From the NCBI RefSeq assembly GCF_014844055.1, contig NZ_CP062167.1, positions 3,877,001 through 3,941,000 on the forward strand: a stretch of 64,000 nucleotides of DNA. The letters run 5' to 3'. Numbering within the stretch: position 1 is the first letter of the stretch; each line of letters begins with the position of its first letter. Both the position numbers and the translations under genes were made by a program. Under the pieces are notes generated by a model. The model was not told the DNA's origin, did no database searches, and saw only the letters and a program-made list of their open reading frames with translations. Below, one piece after another: positions 58,428 to 64,000 of the stretch. Source of the DNA: Aureimonas sp. OT7. Lineage in GTDB: Bacteria > Pseudomonadota > Alphaproteobacteria > Rhizobiales > Rhizobiaceae.

Positions 58428-58562
58428 TTAAGCCGACAGGCGCTTGCGGCCCTTGGCGCGGCGCGACGCGATGACGCGACGGCCACCGGTGGTCGCCATG
58501 CGCGAGCGGAAGCCGTGGCGGCGCTTGCGGACGAGTTTGCTCGGCTGATAGGTGCGCTTCAT
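58428..58562 (-). CDS. rpmH: 50S ribosomal protein L34
   Basis: 44-residue very basic protein of the large subunit, starting [20 protein letters not shown] and ending GRKRLSA, a near-universal sequence. First gene of the rpmH-rnpA-yidC-engB run. A 7-bp inverted repeat lies 8 bases before the ATG and covers the place expected for the ribosome site. Too short for a 60-residue cutoff. Confidence 0.97.
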   Translation of the reverse strand: MKRTYQPSKLVRKRRHGFRSRMATTGGRRVIASRRAKGRKRLSA

Positions 58563-58570
58563 GTTGTTAT

Positions 58571-58590
58571 TCCGCGGCGATATCCGCGGA
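58571..58590 (-). promoter_or_regulatory. hairpin in the rpmH leader
   Basis: TCCGCGG / CCGCGGA, 7-bp perfect arms with a 6-base loop, ending 8 bases before the rpmH ATG. The only purine-rich stretch near the start (GCGGA) is inside the 3' arm, so folding could limit ribosome access. Role is inferred. Confidence 0.5.
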
Positions 58591-58827
58591 CCCCTTGGTT
58601 CGACAGGTCTCGATATAGACTTTGGCGGACGGGGCGTCGGACATGCATAAGCACTCTGACGCGGGCTGCCACCCGCTCTGGTGCGGCGCTTATGGAAAAT
58701 TCGTGGACGAAAGTCAATTGCGCCTTCCTATTCTGCGGCCCGAGAGCCTAAGAAGTACGAAGGCGCGATGGCCAGTTGCCGGTACCAGGTGCGGAATCGG
58801 GCGAGGAAGGATCTGAGAGGATATTGG

Positions 58828-60273
58828 ATGACGGGCGCCAGGGAAGAGGCGAACGCCCACCGGCCCACGCTGCCGCGCCGTCTGTCGACGCGCATCCTGT
58901 GGTTCACCATGATCTCGATCATGCTGGCCGAGGTCGCCGTGTTCGTGCCGTCCGTCTCCAAGTTTCGCCGCGACTGGCTCCACACCAAGGTCGAGACGGT
59001 GGCGGCCGCCAGCCTTGCGGCCGGACGCAGTTCGGGTGGCCCCTTCGGGCTGATGGCTCCGGAGGACGAGGCGGAGCTTCTCCATTCTCTGGGCGCGCAG
59101 CTCATCGCGGTCGAGTCGCAGGGCATGTCGCGGCTTCTGGCGCGGGCCGAGGAAGTGGGCCCCGTAGACCGCGAGGTCGACCTTGCGACCGAATCCATCC
59201 CCGCATCGATCCGCGCGGCCTTCGACACGCTTCTCTTCGGCGGCCAGCGCACCATTCGGGCCCTCGGCCCCATCGGTGACGGCACGATGACGGCGGAAGT
59301 CGTTCTCCTGGAGCAACCGTTGCGCCGGGCGATGCTGGTCTATTCGCGCAATATCTTCACCATCTCGCTTCTGCTGGCCAGCTTCGCCGGGCTTCTCGTC
59401 TACATCGCCATCAGCCGCTATCTGCTGCGGCCCATGCGCCGCATGACCGAATCGATGGTGCGGTTCCGGGAAGAGCCCGAGAACCCCGCTCGCGTCATCG
59501 TGGCCAGCAGCCGCGACGACGAGATCGGCATCGCCGAACGGCACCTGGCCGACATGCAGGGCACGCTGCAGCGGATGCTGCGCGAGCAGCGGCATCTTGC
59601 GGATCTGGGGCTCGCCGTCTCCAAGATCAATCATGATTTGCGCAACACGCTGGCCTCGGCGCAGCTTGTCTCGGACCGCCTTTCCGACATTCCGGATCCG
59701 CAGGTGCAGCGCTTCGCGCCGACGCTGATCCGCAGCCTGGACCGGGCACTGCATTATACGCAGTCGGTGCTGGCCTATGGCCGCGCGGTCGAGAGCAACC
59801 CGCAGAAGCGCGTGATTCGGCTGCGTCTCCTCGTGGACGACGTATTCGAGATGATGGCCGGGCTGGACGATCGGGTTCAGTTCGCCAACGAGGTGCCGCC
59901 CGATCTCGAGATGGAGGTGGACCCCGACCATTTCCATCGCGCCGTCGCCAATCTCGTCCGCAACGCGATCCAGGCCTTCGAGAACGATGCCGACGAGGCG
60001 CTCGTCCGCCGTGTCGTGGTGGATGCGGTGGACGTGGACGGCGAGGACGTCCGGATCGGCGTCCAGGATACCGGCCCCGGCCTATCCGCCCGTGCTCGCG
60101 AAAATCTTTTCAAGGCGTTTCGCGGCTCGACGCGCGCCGGCGGCACCGGGCTGGGGCTCGCCATCGCGGCCGAGATCGTGCAGGCGCATGGGGGTTCGAT
60201 CCACCATGTCGAAGGGCACTCGCCGGGGGCGCGCTTCGAAATCGTTGTCGGCAAACGCGACAGCCGCATGTGA
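58828..60273 (+). CDS. membrane sensor histidine kinase
   Basis: 481-residue two-component sensor. Two membrane helices (~residues 22-43 and ~174-195) bracket a ~130-residue periplasmic domain of unknown ligand; a HAMP-like segment (RYLLRPMRRMTESMVRFREE) leads to the dimerisation box with His269 in KINHDLRNTLASAQL. The ATPase domain has NLVRNAIQAF (N box), DTGPGLS (G1) and GGTGLGLAIA (G2). ATG at 58828 follows GAGAGG by 7 bases. No response-regulator gene is adjacent, so it is an orphan here. Confidence 0.92.
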   Translation: MTGAREEANAHRPTLPRRLSTRILWFTMISIMLAEVAVFVPSVSKFRRDWLHTKVETVAAASLAAGRSSGGPFGLMAPEDEAELLHSLGAQLIAVESQGMSRLLARAEEVGPVDREVDLATESIPASIRAAFDTLLFGGQRTIRALGPIGDGTMTAEVVLLEQPLRRAMLVYSRNIFTISLLLASFAGLLVYIAISRYLLRPMRRMTESMVRFREEPENPARVIVASSRDDEIGIAERHLADMQGTLQRMLREQRHLADLGLAVSKINHDLRNTLASAQLVSDRLSDIPDPQVQRFAPTLIRSLDRALHYTQSVLAYGRAVESNPQKRVIRLRLLVDDVFEMMAGLDDRVQFANEVPPDLEMEVDPDHFHRAVANLVRNAIQAFENDADEALVRRVVVDAVDVDGEDVRIGVQDTGPGLSARARENLFKAFRGSTRAGGTGLGLAIAAEIVQAHGGSIHHVEGHSPGARFEIVVGKRDSRM

Positions 60274-60312
60274 CGCATTTTTTCGGCAGAGGGCGCTTGC
60301 TTTCGCAAAAGG

Positions 60313-60331
60313 GAGCGGTTAGGAACCGCTC
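60313..60331. terminator. hairpin between histidine kinase and tRNA-Arg
   Basis: GAGCGGTT / AACCGCTC, perfect 8-bp arms around AGG, 40 bp after the kinase stop; a second short repeat GGGGC / GCCCC follows at about 60343-60355. No T run, so it could be a terminator or part of the tRNA precursor leader. Confidence 0.4.
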
Positions 60332-60369
60332 ACACCGGTTGCGGGGCCAAGCCCCTGCCAACGCCGGAT

Positions 60370-60446
60370 GCGCCCGTAGCTCAGCTGGATAGAGCACCAG
60401 ACTACGAATCTGGGGGTCAGAGGTTCGAATCCTTTCGGGCGCGCCA
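60370..60446 (+). tRNA. tRNA-Arg(ACG)
   Basis: Full 77-nt cloverleaf including encoded CCA. Acceptor arm GCGCCCG pairs with CGGGCGC; anticodon loop CTACGAA between CCAGA and TCTGG, anticodon ACG at 60404-60406 (read as ICG after A34 deamination, decoding CGU/CGC/CGA); T loop TTCGAAT. Foreign-looking DNA begins right at its 3' end, making it the probable attachment site of an integrated element. Confidence 0.97.
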
Positions 60447-60485
60447 ACGTTTTCAATAGGTTAGAGTGAAACTTGCCGTCAGGGC

Positions 60486-60570
60486 ATGTTGCACGATGTT
60501 GCGCCCAATGTCCTTCATTTGTGGGGTTTTGTGGTGGGCATTGGCTAATGACTGCAACATGTTGTGCGAC
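60486..60570. repeat. clustered ATGTTGC motifs next to the putative attachment site
   Basis: ATGTTGC occurs at 60486-60492 and 60496-60502 in direct orientation and inverted at 60554-60560, inside a CAACATGTTG palindrome; GCATGTTGCAC and GCGACATGC flank as an imperfect inverted repeat. Such clusters beside an att core resemble integrase arm-type sites, but no integrase is available to test this. Confidence 0.4.
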
Positions 60571-60644
60571 ATGCCGCGAACGTCATCACCAATCATGGAC
60601 GCTCTGTATGAGAATGCTTCACCAAACCGTTGGGAGGCGATTCG

Positions 60645-60929
60645 ATGGCAGTCTATCTCGTGACATGGGACCTGAACCGACAGCGGCAGAATTACGCCGA
60701 GGCGCGCGCGCGGCTAATCCAACATCTGCAGCGCTATGAAAATATCAAAGACGACGGCTTGGACTCGGTCGTATTCGTCAGCTCAACAGCAGATGCGAAT
60801 GCCGTTTGCACCGACATCCGGGCAGTGCTGGCCGACAGCGATAAGCTGGTCGTCACCAGGATGGTCGCAGGCCAACATCAGGGCTGGATGGCCCCAAATG
60901 TCTGGAACTGGATCAACGTCCGCCTTTAA
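60645..60929 (+). CDS. Cas2-like / SinR-family ferredoxin-fold small protein
   Basis: 94-residue protein starting MAVYLVTWDLN: a first beta strand ending in an Asp, then a helix, a second strand (LDSVVFVSSTAD), a helix (ANAVCTDIRAVLADSD) and a strand (KLVVTRMV), the order of a Cas2-type fold. Family assignment is from memory of SinR/Cas2-like sequences and is tentative. ATG at 60645 has GGGAGG 7 bases upstream. No cas1 or CRISPR repeat nearby. An unknown 89-residue gene follows after 19 bp. Confidence 0.65.
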   Translation: MAVYLVTWDLNRQRQNYAEARARLIQHLQRYENIKDDGLDSVVFVSSTADANAVCTDIRAVLADSDKLVVTRMVAGQHQGWMAPNVWNWINVRL

Positions 60930-60948
60930 GCGCAGAAGAGGCTTCACA

Positions 60949-61218
60949 ATGTCGATATACGAAATTTTCGACCGCTATCTGAACCGTCCCACTTGGTTTA
61001 GCGGACACGATCTTGAGGACGAGGCATTCCACCGTGCCTTATCACACGTCGTAAACGACCCGAAATTCAACCCCGAGGACATGGGAAGCTATTTCCGAAG
61101 GAAAACCGGTGCTGTCGAGCGCGACGGCGGGGAGCTCGATCAAGCAATTGATGATCGTGTCCGAGATGCGTGGGCCGTTAGGGATTACCTGCAATATAAA
61201 ATTCCCGACACAGACTGA
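60949..61218 (+). CDS. hypothetical protein, partner of the Cas2-like gene
   Basis: 89-residue acidic soluble protein (MSIYEIFDRYLNRPTWFSGH, ending AWAVRDYLQYKIPDTD). Not recognised. GAAGAGG lies 7 bases before the ATG. The 19-bp spacing to the Cas2-like gene suggests a two-gene operon carried as cargo by the element. It could be an antitoxin-like or immunity partner, but nothing in the sequence shows this. Confidence 0.65.
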   Translation: MSIYEIFDRYLNRPTWFSGHDLEDEAFHRALSHVVNDPKFNPEDMGSYFRRKTGAVERDGGELDQAIDDRVRDAWAVRDYLQYKIPDTD

Positions 61219-61587
61219 GCGATCTCTACAGCGGCGCACCGACTAGATATGCGGGCGCATCGCTAAAACGGCGCTTTTGCGGCCATTTCCGACTGCCGAA
61301 TAGCCGCCGTGGCTACCGCGACATTAAAGCCCTCGCTAACCAACAGTTCGACTATGATAAGTGAGGGCTTTATGCCACTAAGCGTCCGCTGAATCCGATT
61401 TTTTGCGATAATCCCTAGACGAACGACTGGGGACGCATTACTCTAAAATCGAAATATGGCTTGACATTCGAAATTCAGTCGATGCCGCCATCATAGGCTA
61501 AACGAAGATGGCCATTCGAACCTTACTTGCGCGACGCGGTAGGGTGTTTCTTTATGTCTAGCTATTTAGGTAGGTAGGAGATTGCCG
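61219..61587. other. AT-rich noncoding gap in the element
   Basis: 369 bp with stops in all frames at short intervals. It holds the inverted repeat at 61326-61371 and a TTGACA at 61461-61466 without a matching -10 box. A TAGGTAGGTAGG run near 61566-61577 precedes the next gene's ribosome site. No RNA gene was recognised. Confidence 0.6.
61326..61371. terminator. 12-bp inverted repeat, possible terminator
   Basis: AAAGCCCTCGCT / AGTGAGGGCTTT (one mismatch) with a 22-base loop. A-rich on the left and T-ended on the right, so it could terminate from either side; the long loop makes this uncertain. Confidence 0.4.
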
Positions 61588-61785
61588 ATGACCGAGCAGG
61601 ATAAGTTCCTCTCTCGGCTTGCAGAAGCCCGAGACGAGGGTTTGGTGGATGTGAAGTTTTTCTTCCATCCCTCGCGCGCTGTTAAGGCGCATGACATTTA
61701 TGAGGGCTTAAACCAGATCGAAGAAGCAATCGCATCTGGTGAATGTGTTCGCCATTCCGGCTGGGCTGGCAATCTGCCTTCTTAA
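61588..61785 (+). CDS. hypothetical protein, 65 residues
   Basis: Small soluble protein, MTEQDKFLSRLAEARDEG at the start and IYEGLNQIEEAIASGECVRH in the second half. Not recognised. TAGGAG lies 9 bases before the ATG and a strong rho-independent terminator follows 31 bp after the stop, which together support a real monocistronic gene. Confidence 0.65.
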   Translation: MTEQDKFLSRLAEARDEGLVDVKFFFHPSRAVKAHDIYEGLNQIEEAIASGECVRHSGWAGNLPS

Positions 61786-61816
61786 CTGTTAATTAGGTAG
61801 CACTTAGGGTGTGTCG

Positions 61817-61845
61817 AATAGGCGGGCTAAGTCCCGCCTATTTTT
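61817..61845 (+). terminator. rho-independent terminator
   Basis: Perfect 10-bp stem AATAGGCGGG / CCCGCCTATT with a 6-base loop, running into a T5 tract at 61841-61845. Ends the transcript of the 65-residue gene. Confidence 0.88.
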
Positions 61846-61861
61846 ATGCGGAATTTTTTGG

Positions 61862-62476
61862 ATGATCTTCAATGCGATACGGTCCGTAGGCGACGCTGCC
61901 GCGGCGGAAATGGGTGATCCTTGCGCACCTTGCACGCTGGAAACTCTAGTCAACCTGGTAACTGCGTATACCAAGATCGATATAGTCGAATTCGTTGGCT
62001 ACAATACTCCAGCGGACAACCCAATATGGGGCTCGTTTCGTCGGTTCGAGTACTTTCAACCGTACTCCGGTGAGATAACGAAGGTTGAAATTAGATACGC
62101 GAACCATCTCTCATTAGATTGGCTGCGATTCGTTGTTACGAAGGAGCTTTGCCACGCCCTCGATACCGCCAAAGGAAGCCACAGCGTTTCCGACGATGAC
62201 GTTAAGCTGCTAATAACCGAGCTGTCACTAGCAAGCGTGAAGAGCTCGCCAATGAATCAACCAGTAGCGGTTTCAATGGAGAAAGTGGCTGAGGTGGGAG
62301 CGGTTGAGATTCTTATACCATACACAGTGCGAGAGAAAATACTGGCGGATGGCCCCGTGGACGAAAGTCGTATCGAGGCACTTGCACGCGAATTTCAAAC
62401 GCCTGTAAGATATGTAGGTTTAGCGTTTGACCTCGACTATATGGAAATATCAAAGGATTATTTCAAAGCAACCTAG
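61862..62476 (+). CDS. hypothetical protein with degenerate ImmA/IrrE-like KELCH motif
   Basis: 204-residue protein, low GC for this genome. The central segment LRFVVTKELCHALDTAKG resembles the zinc helix of ImmA/IrrE-type peptidases, but the first His of HExxH is Lys here (KELCH), so hydrolytic activity is doubtful. The C-terminal part (IEALAREFQTPVRYVGLAFD) is also like the helix that follows in that family. The ATG at 61862 is used because frames extending to 61811 cross a terminator. Family call is tentative. Confidence 0.6.
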   Translation: MIFNAIRSVGDAAAAEMGDPCAPCTLETLVNLVTAYTKIDIVEFVGYNTPADNPIWGSFRRFEYFQPYSGEITKVEIRYANHLSLDWLRFVVTKELCHALDTAKGSHSVSDDDVKLLITELSLASVKSSPMNQPVAVSMEKVAEVGAVEILIPYTVREKILADGPVDESRIEALAREFQTPVRYVGLAFDLDYMEISKDYFKAT

Positions 62477-62508
62477 AGCGAAGTCTATAATTGCCATGTG
62501 TTGCGAGA

Positions 62509-62751
62509 CTAACACGTTCGTGAAGCCGAAAAATGCTCGCTGAAACGCAGTCTTTTTGCCATGTCTTCCATCGCATCCGCAACTAGCGGTCTTTCCGGAT
62601 CATAGGCGGCCCCAGCCAACAAAGCAGCATGATGCAGTAGCGCAAAGGCCGTTTCATCGCGTCGAAATCCATGCTTCATCACGGCGTCATGCAAAGCGCG
62701 ATGGACAATCCCATCAAGGATTTGGGATCGGTTGCAGGCCGTATAATTCAT
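62509..62751 (-). CDS. hypothetical protein, 80 residues (phage-linked)
   Basis: Unrecognised soluble protein with ILDGIVHRALHDAVMKHGFR and FALLHHAALLAGAAYDPERP. GAGAGGATAG just upstream of the ATG is a good ribosome site. It starts one base after the stop of the next minus-strand gene, so it is the last gene of the phage-type minus-strand run. Convergent with the 204-residue gene. Confidence 0.65.
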   Translation of the reverse strand: MNYTACNRSQILDGIVHRALHDAVMKHGFRRDETAFALLHHAALLAGAAYDPERPLVADAMEDMAKRLRFSEHFSASRTC

Positions 62752-63090
62752 CTATCCTCTCGAAATGTCAGCACAGGCACCGCCGGCGGTTCGCTGACCG
62801 CCACCGCTATTTGGCATTGCCTGAAGGGTCAGCGCTGCGGCGTGAAGGGTGCACATGGCGTCGTTCACGCCGACGGCCTCGCTCGCTGCCATAAGCTCGG
62901 CGACGACTTCCTCGGAGACACCCAGGCTGACAATGCGTTGCGCGATTACACGGCATCTCTCCTCACTGGCGGTTCGCTCCTGTCGGATTGCGGCAAGATA
63001 CGATGTGAGTTGCTCGACGCTCAGCGCTCCACGCAAAGGGCGAAGCAGATTGTGAGCGGTCGCGAACTTCTGATCGCTGGTGATAGTCAT
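62752..63090 (-). CDS. hypothetical protein, 112 residues (phage tail region)
   Basis: Helical, unrecognised protein (MTITSDQKFATAHNLLRPLR, then SYLAAIRQERTASEERCRVI). Its start overlaps the tape-measure stop by 4 bp (ATGA), and the next gene begins one base after its stop. Position after the tape measure suggests a small tail accessory protein, but the sequence does not confirm this. Confidence 0.65.
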   Translation of the reverse strand: MTITSDQKFATAHNLLRPLRGALSVEQLTSYLAAIRQERTASEERCRVIAQRIVSLGVSEEVVAELMAASEAVGVNDAMCTLHAAALTLQAMPNSGGGQRTAGGACADISRG

Positions 63091-64000
63091 TGGCCCGCCT
63101 CCCCGACACCTACCATCGAGTCACCAAGATTGGCATTCGCACGCGGACGCGACGCGGCAGTCGCGCCACCTGGTAATGGGATCCGAACGGAGGAGATCGC
63201 GGCGGCCGCATTCCTGCCAGCTGTCTCGATTGCTTGGGCCGCCTGCATCAGTGCGTTGGCGCCCGCCTGCGCCCCGTCCTGAAGCTTGCTCCCCGCATCC
63301 GCCCCGGACGTGGTAACGATTGCTCCGCTGGCCTCCATGGCCTGCCGCAGCCGGTCTGTGGACGCATCCAAATCCTCGCTCAGCGCCGGCATGTCGGTGG
63401 AGAAGCGCGGCGTAGGGACTTCGCCCGTGTTGCGAACAGCGTAGCCATCGATCGTGCCCGGGGTGGGCGGCGTTATCTTTAGCCGTGGCTCTCGGCCAGG
63501 GAGGCCGCCATCGCCGAATGCACCGCTCACGCGATCGTCGACGTCGTCCTGCTCCCGCCCGGCAATACGATCCTTACGAGCAGCACGTAATGCACCGTCA
63601 TTGATCGCGTAGTCGGCCAGGTCGAAAGCACCGCCGACGATCTTGTTCCATTCGAGGAAGTTGTCGGTCCACTTCTGCAAGCGGCCAGACTCCGCCTCGG
63701 CGGTTTCCTGATCCTTGTCTACAAGGCCGATCCGTTCGGCGAGGTCGTGTCCGATGTTGACGGCGCTGCTCACCGCATTGGCGGCATTAGCAATGCGGTC
63801 GAATGTCTGCTCGAGCACGCTGTCACCGTCTCCGCCGAGATCGAGCAACTCGCTGACGGCGGTGGACAATTCGGCGACGGCCGTCTTCGCAGCGTCGAAT
63901 TCCTCCATGTCGACCTTGAACCTGAAGGTCTCGATCTGGGTACCGAGTTCCTTCACCTGGTTGGTCGCGCCGTCGAGGCCTTCCTTCAGCGCCGGAAGGC
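63087..64000 (-). CDS. phage tail tape-measure protein, C-terminal part (5' end outside window)
   Basis: The visible ~304 residues are rich in Ala, Asp and Gln and largely helical, as in lambda-type tail length tape-measure proteins: LPALKEGLDGATNQVKELG opens the window edge, and the C-terminus has SKLQDGAQAGANALMQAAQA and GRNAAAAISSV, a pattern typical of their C-terminal ends in rhizobial phages. The frame stays open to the window edge, so most of the protein lies outside. Confidence 0.72.
   Translation of the reverse strand, partial: LPALKEGLDGATNQVKELGTQIETFRFKVDMEEFDAAKTAVAELSTAVSELLDLGGDGDSVLEQTFDRIANAANAVSSAVNIGHDLAERIGLVDKDQETAEAESGRLQKWTDNFLEWNKIVGGAFDLADYAINDGALRAARKDRIAGREQDDVDDRVSGAFGDGGLPGREPRLKITPPTPGTIDGYAVRNTGEVPTPRFSTDMPALSEDLDASTDRLRQAMEASGAIVTTSGADAGSKLQDGAQAGANALMQAAQAIETAGRNAAAAISSVRIPLPGGATAASRPRANANLGDSMVGVGEAGQ

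Larger units (their letters stand above)
60447..64000. mobile_element. one end of an integrated prophage or genomic island
   Basis: Directly abuts the 3' end of tRNA-Arg. Content changes from long conserved housekeeping genes to short unknown genes, with lower GC (most visible from 61220 to 62470) and long gaps; at the far end are phage tail tape-measure and two small genes on the minus strand. No integrase, excisionase or second tRNA-3'-end copy lies in the window, so the boundary and type are inferred. Confidence 0.65.

Noticed and set aside
55814..58474. 886-codon plus-strand frame opposite engB, yidC and rnpA
   Set aside because: Spans three real genes on the other strand; His/Arg/Asp-rich shadow composition.
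58428..58827. Replication origin near rpmH
   Set aside because: No dnaA gene and no recognisable DnaA-box cluster; rpmH is not next to oriC in many alphaproteobacteria.
60466..60663. 65-codon frame just after tRNA-Arg
   Set aside because: No ribosome site, Cys/Met-rich improbable protein, overlaps the start region of the Cas2-like gene and the motif cluster.
60645..61218. CRISPR-Cas locus suggested by the Cas2-like gene
   Set aside because: No repeats with regular spacing and no cas1 or effector gene in the window.
61461..61466. TTGACA as a -35 box
   Set aside because: No plausible -10 hexamer at 16-18 bp downstream.
61811..61861. GTG-initiated extension of the 204-residue gene
   Set aside because: The extension crosses a strong rho-independent terminator; the ATG at 61862 avoids it.

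Overview
The window is GC-rich, densely coding chromosomal DNA of an alphaproteobacterium, most likely a Hyphomicrobiales (rhizobial-type) species. The evidence is gene content and order: phaAB divergent from phaR, rpmF-mtgA-ispA, minC-minD-minE, zwf-pgl-edd, hisD followed by a UPF0262 gene and a small phosphatase gene, and rpmH-rnpA-yidC-engB. A TTAA-N7-TTAA CtrA-type box upstream of minC supports this. The genus cannot be named from the sequence.

Layout. 1-2556: polyhydroxybutyrate genes (phaB partial, phaA, divergent phaR). 2654-7463: rpmF (59 codons), mtgA, ispA, a secreted lytic transglycosylase, ispG and two 52-residue membrane microproteins. 7467-10925: pyruvate carboxylase. 11036-17453: treZ-malQ-treY, an operon with 4-bp overlaps that turns maltooligosaccharides into trehalose. 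17468-25234: a zinc-ribbon metallopeptidase facing a three-gene block (transglutaminase-DUF2126, circularly permuted ATP-grasp/alpha-E, second transglutaminase), a predicted peptide-ligation/hydrolysis system of unknown product. 25297-33161: lepA, an Hsp70 without a C-terminal substrate domain, a GlcG/HbpS-like protein, a FrcK-like kinase, a BDH2-like dehydrogenase, an EamA transporter, an IMPase-family phosphatase and a PfkB kinase. 33231-35400: min operon with a 54-residue passenger gene, a strong terminator and a CtrA box. 35461-41520: KdsD-like isomerase, GntR regulator, AT-rich intergenic DNA, and the Entner-Doudoroff operon zwf-pgl-edd.

41668-45162: two cell-surface polysaccharide genes (FlaA1/CapD-type dehydratase and Wzz-like protein). 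45228-52770: a LysR regulator, a complete polyamine-type ABC importer, an amidohydrolase and a creatininase that keeps all active-site residues; a perfect 21-nt palindrome precedes the transporter. This reads as an uptake and catabolic operon for creatinine or a close analogue. 52844-55560: DUF2948, hisD, UPF0262 and an LMW-phosphatase-like protein. 55574-58562: rpmH-rnpA-yidC-engB (minus strand). 58828-60273: orphan sensor histidine kinase.

60370-64000: a tRNA-Arg(ACG) gene, immediately followed by DNA of different character: short genes, lower GC, AT-rich gaps, a Cas2-like small protein with an unknown partner, and at the window edge the 3' end of a phage tail tape-measure gene. This looks like one end of a prophage or island integrated at the tRNA 3' end; integrase and second att site are not in the window.

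The best candidates for undescribed biology are the transglutaminase/ATP-grasp/alpha-E block with its facing peptidase, the creatininase operon with its palindromic operator, and the small-gene cargo next to tRNA-Arg.
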